Origin: an uncultured Halieaceae bacterium
GTDB taxonomy: Bacteria; Pseudomonadota; Gammaproteobacteria; Pseudomonadales; Halieaceae
NCBI GenBank assembly: GCA_938074045.1
Contig: CALJGI010000004.1
Span: 62,001 to 126,000, forward strand
DNA length: 64,000 bases
Direction: 5' to 3'
In this document: one piece after another, positions 8,876 through 16,488 of the stretch
Numbering within the stretch: position 1 is the stretch's first letter
Layout of the letters: each line of letters opens with the position of its first letter
Translations under genes and position numbers: made by a program
The notes under the pieces: model-generated
Told to the model about the DNA's origin: nothing
What the model saw: only the letters and a program-made list of their open reading frames with translations
Databases searched by the model: none

Positions 8876-9925
8876 TCAATGCAGGGTGCGGTCCTCCTCC
8901 CCGGCTGATCTGGTGCCTTTCAGCATCTTCTTGCGCGCCCGAAAATCGTGCCGGACTTCCCCGATATCATCGACGAGGTCACGCGACAATGTCGCCAGTT
9001 CTCTTACCAATCCGAAATAATTGCGTGTGTTGGCGACACTGCAGCGCAGTGGTGCCAGCAAGAGTCCGGTAATATCTGCACTCGACTGCCGCAGAATGGC
9101 GCTATTCTCTTCCCCCGCTCGCCGCAGATGGCTGCCCAGCAAACCCCGGGTGTTATCCCAGCCCATTGTCAGAACATCTACAGCCTCCAACATACCTTCT
9201 ATGCCCATCCACTCCAGGAACACCAGGTTTTCCGCTTCCTCTCGCAAACTCCTGCGCAGGCTGCGCGCTATCTTCTGGTACTCCCGGGCAATAACGGGCC
9301 CAAACAATGGATCACCCACCGGTTCCAGTAACTCCTCCTGCGCGAGTAGCTCCCAGTCGTATGCGCTCAGGGCCTGCTCAATCTTGGGGAACACCACTGC
9401 TTCCTCGATCTCCATGTGGCGATACAGGGTCTGAATGTACTCACGACAGGGAGAAATTAGAGTCTGCATCGTCTTTTCTCCGCGACTGGCTGCCGAAATA
9501 ATGTCCAGCAGCTGTTTCCCGCTGTGGCCCAGGGCATCGTGCTCATGCTGTAAAGTATCCACATCATCCTGGAGAATGGTGCTGACTTCAGCCGCACGTT
9601 GGTAGACCAGATCTTCTCTGGGGTGATGAAATCGATCCGGATATTGGGTCAAATAATGTACGGCTTCATACAGCACATGAGCATCCAGTGTCTCGCCGGC
9701 TTCAATCTGATCCAGCTTTGCCGATACTGCAGCCAACAGGCTTCCCATATACCGATGCTCTTGATAAAGCGTTTTAAGCACCTCCGGTCTGGTAGATTCA
9801 TCATCCGCTTTTGCCGCTGGGGCTCCTGCCTGAGACTTTCTCTGCTTCGCCGCACTGGCGCGGGTTTTTCCACTCGAGCGGCTCTTTTCAGCACCCTGTC
9901 TTCTACCCTGTGCGTTACTTCTCAT
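8876..9925 (-). CDS. Hemerythrin HHE domain protein with basic N-terminal tail
   Basis: A 349-residue protein. Residues 1-45 are rich in Arg, Lys, Ser and Ala and probably disordered. A four-helix hemerythrin-type domain follows (about 50-195) with His/Glu candidates for a di-iron site in YQEHRYM, RFHHPRED, LQHEHDALGH and RHMEIEEAVVFP. The C-terminal 150 residues are helical and not recognised. Such proteins bind oxygen, nitric oxide or iron; the basic tail might bind nucleic acid (inference). A GGGAGGT ribosome site precedes the ATG. It is divergent from the B12-dependent ribonucleotide reductase, an enzyme suited to varied oxygen levels, which may or may not be a meaningful pairing. Confidence 0.82.
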   Translation of the reverse strand: MRSNAQGRRQGAEKSRSSGKTRASAAKQRKSQAGAPAAKADDESTRPEVLKTLYQEHRYMGSLLAAVSAKLDQIEAGETLDAHVLYEAVHYLTQYPDRFHHPREDLVYQRAAEVSTILQDDVDTLQHEHDALGHSGKQLLDIISAASRGEKTMQTLISPCREYIQTLYRHMEIEEAVVFPKIEQALSAYDWELLAQEELLEPVGDPLFGPVIAREYQKIARSLRRSLREEAENLVFLEWMGIEGMLEAVDVLTMGWDNTRGLLGSHLRRAGEENSAILRQSSADITGLLLAPLRCSVANTRNYFGLVRELATLSRDLVDDIGEVRHDFRARKKMLKGTRSAGEEDRTLH

Positions 9926-10136
9926 TTGTGACCTCCCGCAGCAAGCTACTTGTCAGCAGCCTCCCGTGTAATAAGCGTTAACCACAGCATGGCCTATGAT
10001 CTGCTCGGCACAAATGACACAGAACAATAAAACCCCAAAAATCAAAGGATAAGCTCAAATATGATGCTGGCCAGATATTACCTGTAGCAAAAAAAATCAC
10101 ATATTTGTCGACATATGGGTGAAGAAAGTCTTTTAA

Positions 10137-10152
10137 ACACAATATCTTGTGG
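10137..10152. promoter_or_regulatory. NrdR-like operator upstream of nrdJa
   Basis: The 16-mer ACACAATATCTTGTGG closely fits the known NrdR box (ACACWATATATWGWGT) and lies 62 nt before the nrdJa ATG. NrdR is the ATP/dATP-sensing repressor of ribonucleotide reductase genes and normally binds paired boxes. A weaker match sits at 10095-10110, 42 bp (about four helical turns) upstream. No cobalamin riboswitch was seen in the 289-bp divergent spacer. Confidence 0.65.
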
Positions 10153-10214
10153 TACACTTTTCAACCGAATTCCGTTCATAAGCCGTTAATAAAAAAGTAG
10201 TCCAGGATTGATAT

Positions 10215-12359
10215 ATGACCGTTTTGGAGCTAGCCGCCGCGAATATCGCTGAACCCGTTATCGAATTTCAGGAAGCATCTGTCGATATTTGGGACAAAAA
10301 ATACCGACTGAAAGACAAGTCTGGCAATGCCGTAGATGCCGATATAGACGCCACTTACCAACGAGTCGCACGAGCATTGGCCGATGTTGAAGACCCTGAT
10401 ATTCGAGAGCACTGGTTTGAGCGCTTTCTCTGGGCTCTGAGACGCGGGGCCATCCCCGCGGGCCGAATCACATCCAATGCTGGTGCGCTCGCGCACAAAC
10501 CTGCGACCTCCACCATCAACTGCACCGTATCGGGAACCATTCCCGATTCTATGGTCGGCATCCTCAACAAAAACCTGGAAGCAGGTCTTACCCTGAAAGC
10601 CGGCTGTGGCATTGGCTACGAATTTTCCACCCTGCGACCCAAAGGCGCGTACGTATCTGGTGCCGGAGCTTATACATCCGGCCCGCTTTCGTTCATGGAT
10701 ATTTATGACAAGATGTGTTTCACCGTGTCCTCTGCCGGCGGCCGCCGCGGTGCGCAGATGGCCACCTTTGATATTGGTCACCCTGATGTCATCGAGTTTA
10801 TACGGGCAAAACGGGAAGACGGCCGCCTCCGTCAGTTCAACCTGTCCCTGCTGATCACAGACGAATTTATGGAGGCGGTTTCAAGTGATGGTGAGTGGGC
10901 ACTTGCCTACCCTCTAAGTCCCGCTGAAGCTGAAGATGTTAACCTGGATGACAATAAAGAGGTTATTTGGAGAACAACTACTGGCGAAGGTGACTACCTG
11001 CGTGATGAAGCCGGCATGGTGGCCTGCAAGATTTACAAAACCATGCGAGCTCGCAAACTGTGGAACGTCATCATGGCATCCACCTACGATTACGCTGAAC
11101 CAGGCTTCATTCTCATAGACCGCGTCAACGAGATGAACAACAACTGGTTCTGCGAGGATATTCGTGCCACCAACCCCTGTGGCGAACAGCCCCTTCCACC
11201 GTACGGCTCTTGCCTTCTGGGATCAGTTAATCTTACATCCTTTGTAAAAGACGCATTTACCGATGATGCCTTCTTCGATTGGGACGAGTATCGCGAGGTT
11301 GTCGCCATATTCACACGCATGCTGGATAACGTTGTTGAAATCAATGGCCTCCCGCTGGAACAACAACGGCATGAAATCACCAACAAGCGCCGCCATGGTA
11401 TGGGCTTTCTGGGTCTGGGATCAACGTTGGCCTTGTTGAAAATGAGCTATGGTGATGATGCGTCGCTCGAGTTTACCGAGCGAGTCAGCCGCGAACTCGC
11501 CGTCACTGGCTGGCAGACCGGCGTGGAGCTCGCCCGTGAAAAAGGCCCCGCCCCCATCATGGAAGAAGAGTTTGAAATCACTCAGGAAATGCTGCGTGTG
11601 CGCCCTGAAATGGCCGCAGATGGCATTAAGGTAGGTGACAAGGTCAAGGGCAAACAGCTCATGGCACGGTACAGTCGATATATGCAACGGGTGGGCGAGG
11701 TTAATCCCGCTTTGATCGACGCCATGGTTGAGGATGGTTGTCGTTTCACACACCACAGCTCGATAGCGCCTACCGGCACAATTTCTCTCTCCCTCGCCAA
11801 TAACGCTAGTAACGGTATCGAACCAAGCTTTGCCCATCACTATTCACGCAATGTGATCAGGGAAGGCCGCAAGGCCAAGGAAAAGGTCGACGTTTTTTCC
11901 TACGAATTGCTGGCTTATCGCGAACTAATTAACAAACGCGCCATGCCCTTCTCTGAAGATCCGGACGAGCAACTACCCCATTACTTCATCAGTGCCGACG
12001 ACGTCACGCCGAAGCAGCATGTCGATGTGCAGGCCGCCGCGCAGCTGTGGATCGACTCTTCCATTTCAAAGACGGCAAACGTGCCCACGGACTATCCGTA
12101 TGAAGATTTCAAGGATATATACCTTTACGCACACGAACAGGGACTGAAGGGCTGCACAACGTTTCGCTTCAATCCCGAAGCTTTCCAGGGCGTGCTCGTC
12201 AAAGAGAAAGACCTGGAGAATACTACTTATCGATTCACGCTCGCCGATGGCTCCACGGTAGACCTGAAGGGTAACGATGAGGTTGAGTACGACGGTGAAA
12301 CACATTCCGCCGCCAATTTGTTCGATGCACTCAAAGAAGGCTACTACGGCAAGCTATAG
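10215..12359 (+). CDS. nrdJa: Adenosylcobalamin-dependent ribonucleotide reductase, large part NrdJa
   Basis: Class II ribonucleotide reductase catalytic subunit; makes deoxynucleotides with or without oxygen using a B12-derived radical. The 714-residue protein has the active-site triad in ATNPCGEQ (Asn320, thiyl Cys322, Glu324), and the redox cysteine pair Cys103 (INCTVSG) and Cys333 (SCLLG). The 11-residue spacing between Cys322 and Cys333 matches that of the Lactobacillus enzyme (408 and 419). It lacks the C-terminal cysteine tail, which is encoded by the next gene: this is the split NrdJa/NrdJb form known from Pseudomonas. An NrdR-like box upstream suggests repression by dATP. Confidence 0.95.
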   Translation: MTVLELAAANIAEPVIEFQEASVDIWDKKYRLKDKSGNAVDADIDATYQRVARALADVEDPDIREHWFERFLWALRRGAIPAGRITSNAGALAHKPATSTINCTVSGTIPDSMVGILNKNLEAGLTLKAGCGIGYEFSTLRPKGAYVSGAGAYTSGPLSFMDIYDKMCFTVSSAGGRRGAQMATFDIGHPDVIEFIRAKREDGRLRQFNLSLLITDEFMEAVSSDGEWALAYPLSPAEAEDVNLDDNKEVIWRTTTGEGDYLRDEAGMVACKIYKTMRARKLWNVIMASTYDYAEPGFILIDRVNEMNNNWFCEDIRATNPCGEQPLPPYGSCLLGSVNLTSFVKDAFTDDAFFDWDEYREVVAIFTRMLDNVVEINGLPLEQQRHEITNKRRHGMGFLGLGSTLALLKMSYGDDASLEFTERVSRELAVTGWQTGVELAREKGPAPIMEEEFEITQEMLRVRPEMAADGIKVGDKVKGKQLMARYSRYMQRVGEVNPALIDAMVEDGCRFTHHSSIAPTGTISLSLANNASNGIEPSFAHHYSRNVIREGRKAKEKVDVFSYELLAYRELINKRAMPFSEDPDEQLPHYFISADDVTPKQHVDVQAAAQLWIDSSISKTANVPTDYPYEDFKDIYLYAHEQGLKGCTTFRFNPEAFQGVLVKEKDLENTTYRFTLADGSTVDLKGNDEVEYDGETHSAANLFDALKEGYYGKL

Positions 12360-12379
12360 ACAGAAACAGGGTTACACCG

Positions 12380-13075
12380 ATGCCAGTAAAAATTGACACC
12401 GAAATTGTCGGCTACAAAGTAGTCAGCGCTGAAAGCGAAGCACAAGCAGCCACGGCGAAGCCGAGAGACAACATCGTTCATATGCACGAGAACGTCGACC
12501 GACCGGAAATGTTGCACGGATCCACCTACAAGATCAAAACCCCGCTGTCTGAACACGCTCTGTACATGACCATTAACGATATTGTTCTCAACCCGGGCAC
12601 AGATCATGAGCTGCGCCGGCCATTCGAGGTGTTTATCAACTCGAAGAATATGGATCACTTTCAGTGGGTTGTGGCGCTTACCCGTGTGATGTCGGCTGTG
12701 TTCCGCAAAGGCGGCGATGTCACCTTCCTGGTGGAAGAAATGAAAGCCGTATTCGATCCTCAGGGTGGTTACTTCAAAAAAGGTGGTCGCTTCATGCCAT
12801 CACTGGTCGCTGAAATTGGCCACCACATTGAATCACACATGAAAATGATCGGGCTGCTTGCGGATGACGGTCTGGATGAACACCAGCAGAAACTGGTTGA
12901 TCAGAAACGTGCGGAGTACGAGTCTCGCCTTTCCTCGCCAGGGGTTAACGAGCCGGCCAGCAAAGGTGAGTTTCCTCCAGAAGCGCAGATGTGTGCCAAG
13001 TGCCACACCAAGGCAACCATCCTGATGGATGGCTGCGTTACCTGCCTCAACTGCGGCGATTCCAAGTGCGGGTAA
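12380..13075 (+). CDS. nrdJb: Ribonucleotide reductase C-terminal part NrdJb
   Basis: A 231-residue partner of NrdJa, 20 nt downstream. The last 28 residues hold six cysteines (205, 208, 219, 222, 225, 230) ending CLNCGDSKCG, the swinging tail that re-reduces the active site in class II enzymes and binds zinc. The middle (EVFINSKNMDHFQWVVALTR.. region split over residues about 75-95 and the following helices) matches the C-terminal domain of unsplit NrdJ proteins. The size equals that of Pseudomonas NrdJb, so the split is an inherited arrangement rather than a frameshift; there are 20 nt and a separate ATG between the two frames. Confidence 0.93.
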   Translation: MPVKIDTEIVGYKVVSAESEAQAATAKPRDNIVHMHENVDRPEMLHGSTYKIKTPLSEHALYMTINDIVLNPGTDHELRRPFEVFINSKNMDHFQWVVALTRVMSAVFRKGGDVTFLVEEMKAVFDPQGGYFKKGGRFMPSLVAEIGHHIESHMKMIGLLADDGLDEHQQKLVDQKRAEYESRLSSPGVNEPASKGEFPPEAQMCAKCHTKATILMDGCVTCLNCGDSKCG

Positions 13076-13090
13076 GCCACCCGCACTGAA

Positions 13091-14443
13091 TCATTCGAAT
13101 TCGCGTATCAACCCACCAATAGATTCCTTGGCATCACCAAACAGCATGCGCGTGTTTTCTTTGTAGAACAGCGGGTTTTCTATTCCGGCAAAGCCTGAAG
13201 CCATGGATCGTTTCAGTACGAAGACCGTTCGCGCATGATCCACATTGATCACTGGCATACCGTAGATGGGACTGCTCTCTGATTCTCTGGCCGCAGGATT
13301 GACCACGTCGTTGGCTCCAATGACGATGCATACATCCACGTTTTCCATACGCGGATTGATATCATCCATTTCCAGCAACTGATCATAGGACACATCTGCC
13401 TCCGCAAGGAGTACGTTCATGTGTCCAGGCATCCGTCCAGCCACCGGATGAATACCGTAGTTAACTTCGCATCCATTTTGTTCCAGCAATTCCTGTAACT
13501 CTTTCACCACATGCTGGGCCTGAGCCACGGCCATGCCGTAACCGGGTACGATGGCCACATTAGAAGCAGCTTCCAGTACGTAGTAGGCATCATCAACGGA
13601 AATGGGTTTCACTTCCCCTTCGACCTCAGTTGTATCATCCGTCACACTACCAAAGCCACTGAACAGCACATTCCCCAGGGAACGGTTCATCGCCTTGCAC
13701 ATGATTTGCGTAAGAATGATGCCACTGGCACCCACCAATGATCCTGCAACAATCAGAATATTGTTGTTAATGGCGAACCCGGCGGCACAGGCCGCGAGAC
13801 CCGAATAACTATTAAGCAGTGAAATGACCACCGGCATGTCAGCACCACCAATGGGAATGACCGCCATTACGCCAAACACCAGCGCCAGCCCAATCACCAG
13901 ATAAAGCCACTGGCTATTGCTCGGCTCGAGACAGAACATCACCGCGCTACCCAGTATAGATAACACAATTAAACTGTTAACTATTTGCTGGCCCTTGAAC
14001 ATAACGGGCTTGCCATCAATGACTTCGCTCAACTTACCGTAGGCAATCAGACTGCCAGTAAATGTAAGACCACCGATCAAAACCGAAAGTACCACGGTAA
14101 CGAGAGTGATGGTGCCAGCCAATGGCGTAATTGCCGCCCAACCCACCAAGAGGCTGGCCAAACCGCCAAACCCATTGAACAGGGCAACCATTTCAGGCAT
14201 TGCTGTCATGGCCACCAATCTCGCGACGGCCGCACCAATCACACCACCCACGAGAATCCCGAGGATAATGAACTGATACTCCACAATGCCCTGGTCCAAA
14301 AGGGCAACCACAATAGCAAGCAACATGCCGCTCGCGGAGATAAGGTTGCCTTTCCGTGCGGTCGCCGGAGAACCAAGATTTTTCAGCCCAAGAATAAACA
14401 GGGCTGCAGATACCACATAGGCAAACTGAATTAACGTAGCCAT
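13091..14443 (-). CDS. pntB: NAD(P) transhydrogenase subunit beta PntB
   Basis: Membrane and NADP(H)-binding subunit of the proton-translocating transhydrogenase, which makes NADPH from NADH using the proton gradient. The 450-residue protein has about nine membrane helices in residues 1-260, then the soluble NADP domain with VPGYGMAVAQAQ (glycine-rich loop) near residue 300, the HPVAGRMPGHMNVLLAEA segment and VIGANDVVNPAA. It is last in a three-gene pntAA-pntAB-pntB unit and ends 16 nt from the convergent nrdJb. Confidence 0.96.
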   Translation of the reverse strand: MATLIQFAYVVSAALFILGLKNLGSPATARKGNLISASGMLLAIVVALLDQGIVEYQFIILGILVGGVIGAAVARLVAMTAMPEMVALFNGFGGLASLLVGWAAITPLAGTITLVTVVLSVLIGGLTFTGSLIAYGKLSEVIDGKPVMFKGQQIVNSLIVLSILGSAVMFCLEPSNSQWLYLVIGLALVFGVMAVIPIGGADMPVVISLLNSYSGLAACAAGFAINNNILIVAGSLVGASGIILTQIMCKAMNRSLGNVLFSGFGSVTDDTTEVEGEVKPISVDDAYYVLEAASNVAIVPGYGMAVAQAQHVVKELQELLEQNGCEVNYGIHPVAGRMPGHMNVLLAEADVSYDQLLEMDDINPRMENVDVCIVIGANDVVNPAARESESSPIYGMPVINVDHARTVFVLKRSMASGFAGIENPLFYKENTRMLFGDAKESIGGLIREFE

Positions 14444-14448
14444 TTGCC

Positions 14449-14736
14449 TCAGCCCTCCTTCTTCTTAAACATGGCAAGCATGCGATCGGTCACCATATAA
14501 CCGCCCACCACGTTGATGGAGGCGAGCGCTACAGCACCCGCCCCCAGCCAGTTGGCAAGATCCTGCTGACCGGTCCCGGCCAGACTTACAGCGCCCACCA
14601 GTGTGATCCCGGATATGGCATTAGCGCCGGACATCAATGGCGTGTGCAAGGTAGCCGGCACTTTATTGATCAGTTCAAACCCGAGAAAAATCGACAACAT
14701 CAGGATGAAGGTGAGAAATACTTCAGCTGGGACCAT
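14449..14736 (-). CDS. pntAB: NAD(P) transhydrogenase alpha subunit, membrane part PntAB
   Basis: A 95-residue membrane protein with three hydrophobic helices (VFLTFILMLSIFLGFELI; ANAISGITLVGAVSLAG; WLGAGAVALASINVVGGYMV) forming part of the proton channel. It corresponds to the C-terminal membrane segment of fused PntA in enterics. The frame extends upstream to 14775, but ATG 14736 has a strong AGGAGG site seven bases or so before it and lies immediately past the pntAA stop region. The split-alpha form is common outside enterics. Confidence 0.93.
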   Translation of the reverse strand: MVPAEVFLTFILMLSIFLGFELINKVPATLHTPLMSGANAISGITLVGAVSLAGTGQQDLANWLGAGAVALASINVVGGYMVTDRMLAMFKKKEG

Positions 14737-14737
14737 C

Positions 14738-15880
14738 TCAGGAACCTCCTTCCAGCAGACTGGCAATAGTTTCATTTGTTACTGCACCATCATGGGTGAT
14801 GATGCAGCCCGGTAAAATGTCATGCTCAAAATCAACAAGAAACTCGCTTCCCTCTTCATCCCAGCTGTCTTCAACCAAATTGAACAGATTACTCGAGTAC
14901 ATTTGGCTGGCGTCGCGGCAGACCTCGTTGGAGAGATTGCCCAGCCCAATCACACTGACACCATTGATTTCGACGGTTTCGTTGGCAACAGAACCTTCAA
15001 CATTGCCACCCGTTTCGGCGGCCATATCGACAATTACCGAACCCGGGGCCATACCCTCAACCATATCCCGGGTGACAATGACGGGTGGCTTGCGCCCAAA
15101 CACCTGAGCCGTGGTAATAACAACATCCGAGTCGGCGATTGTCGCCTTTTGCGCTTCGCGCTGGATTTGTATCTGTTCTGGCGTCAGCTCAAGAGCATAT
15201 CCCCCATCTGTCTGCCCGGTTTCTCCCAGATCGATATCGAGAAATTTGGCCCCCAGTGACTGCACCTGTTCAGCAACCACAGGGCGAGTATCAAAGGCCG
15301 TGACCTTGGCGCCCAGACGCTTGGCGGTAGCGATAGCCTGCAAGCCCGCCACTCCAGCGCCGATAATAAACACTTTGGCCGGTTTGAGGGTTCCCGCAGG
15401 TGTCATCATCATCGGGAAAATGCGCGGTAATTTCTGCGCAGCCAGCAAAACCATGACATAGCCCGCCAGGTTTGCCTGGGAACTGAGCGCGTCCATTTTC
15501 TGGCTGCGGGTGGTGCGCGGAATCATTTCCATGCTGATGGCCGTCACTTTGGCGGCGACAAAAGCTCGCACCAGATCGTGTTCATTAAAAGGATCCAGAT
15601 AGCTGATGTGCACACACCCCGATTTCAGCTGGGAGACCTCGCTTATATCGGGCTTACGAATGCGCAAAATCATGTCCGAACCGGACAACAGGGAAGCGCG
15701 TGACTCAGACACTTGTGCTCCAACCGCGGTGTATTCGCTGTCGAGATAGCCACTGCCTTCGCCCATGCCGCTTTCGATGACGACATCGGCACCCATATGT
15801 ACCAGCTTTTTTGCAACGTCCGGTATGACCGGGACCCGGTTTTCACCTGGCCAGTTTTCCCGCGGTATACCAATCTGCAT
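14738..15880 (-). CDS. pntAA: NAD(P) transhydrogenase alpha subunit, NAD-binding part PntAA
   Basis: A 380-residue soluble NAD(H)-binding component, related to alanine dehydrogenase. It opens MQIGIPRENWPGENRVPVIP, typical of the family, and has the Rossmann loop VFIIGAGVAGLQAIATAKRLGA (split across about residues 169-190) and the DMAAETGGNVEGS block near 285-297. It is first of the pntAA-pntAB-pntB unit. It delivers hydride to PntB across the domain interface. No regulatory site was identified in the 125-bp upstream spacer. Confidence 0.95.
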   Translation of the reverse strand: MQIGIPRENWPGENRVPVIPDVAKKLVHMGADVVIESGMGEGSGYLDSEYTAVGAQVSESRASLLSGSDMILRIRKPDISEVSQLKSGCVHISYLDPFNEHDLVRAFVAAKVTAISMEMIPRTTRSQKMDALSSQANLAGYVMVLLAAQKLPRIFPMMMTPAGTLKPAKVFIIGAGVAGLQAIATAKRLGAKVTAFDTRPVVAEQVQSLGAKFLDIDLGETGQTDGGYALELTPEQIQIQREAQKATIADSDVVITTAQVFGRKPPVIVTRDMVEGMAPGSVIVDMAAETGGNVEGSVANETVEINGVSVIGLGNLSNEVCRDASQMYSSNLFNLVEDSWDEEGSEFLVDFEHDILPGCIITHDGAVTNETIASLLEGGS

Positions 15881-16056
15881 AGCTTTCTCCCACCTCTAAT
15901 GCGCGCACCAAAAAAATCAGGAGGCACAATTTATCACAGCGGGATGGTAAATGGGGCTAAACCTTAATCCGCCTGCCGAATAGCCGGTATTCATAGACTG
16001 ATGCAATGGATTTTGATCGCTGGCATAGTAGTCGGATTGTTCAGGGGAGTCTGACC

Positions 16057-16488
16057 GTGTCCAGCATTATCACTCTAGTGCTCACCGCAACCATGATCGG
16101 TTTGTGCGTCATTATTCATTATGAAATTCTGTATCGTCTGGCCCCGTTCACTTCCAGACTGCCCTTTGCACATCGTCAACAGGTGATAGTAGGCGTCATG
16201 TGTGCCCTGTTTGCGCACATCGTTGAAATCTGGATATTTGCGATAGGTTACGTGGTTGCGCTTCGTATTGGCACTCTGGGAGGATTCGATGGCACCCCGG
16301 TTTCGGGACTTCTGGATGCGGTGTATTTTTCCTTTATTACCTACACTACTCTGGGGTTTGGGGATATCGTACCCACAGGCAACCTGCGTTTTATCGTCGG
16401 ATCCGAAGCCATGACCGGTCTGGTGCAACTGGCCTGGACGGCCTCCTATATCTATTTCCAAATGCAACGAGCCTGGGGAGACAATTAG
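16057..16488 (+). CDS. Small ion channel protein (two-helix K+ channel type)
   Basis: The protein has hydrophobic segments near its N-terminus and around residues 45-75, a pore loop with the filter-like TTLGFGDIVPTG, and a final hydrophobic helix. TLGFGD resembles the TVGYGD potassium filter, with Phe for Tyr as in some bacterial channels. The frame begins at ATG 16006 (160 residues), but GTG 16057 is preceded by a good AGGGGAG eight bases upstream and gives a 143-residue protein starting at the first membrane helix; this start is preferred but not certain. Ion selectivity is inferred from the filter only. The stop overlaps the convergent helicase gene by 4 nt. Confidence 0.8.
   Translation: MSSIITLVLTATMIGLCVIIHYEILYRLAPFTSRLPFAHRQQVIVGVMCALFAHIVEIWIFAIGYVVALRIGTLGGFDGTPVSGLLDAVYFSFITYTTLGFGDIVPTGNLRFIVGSEAMTGLVQLAWTASYIYFQMQRAWGDN

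Noticed and set aside
9926..10214. Cobalamin riboswitch upstream of the B12-dependent reductase
   Set aside because: No B12-box-like sequence or suitable stems were seen, and the spacer is short for a full riboswitch plus promoters.
10230..10781. Minus-strand frame of 183 codons inside nrdJa
   Set aside because: Shadow of a strongly conserved gene on the other strand; low-complexity translation with no family features.
12360..12379. Frameshift splitting a single nrdJ gene
   Set aside because: The gap has its own stop, spacer and ATG, both products match the sizes of the known NrdJa/NrdJb split, and no residual similarity is interrupted.
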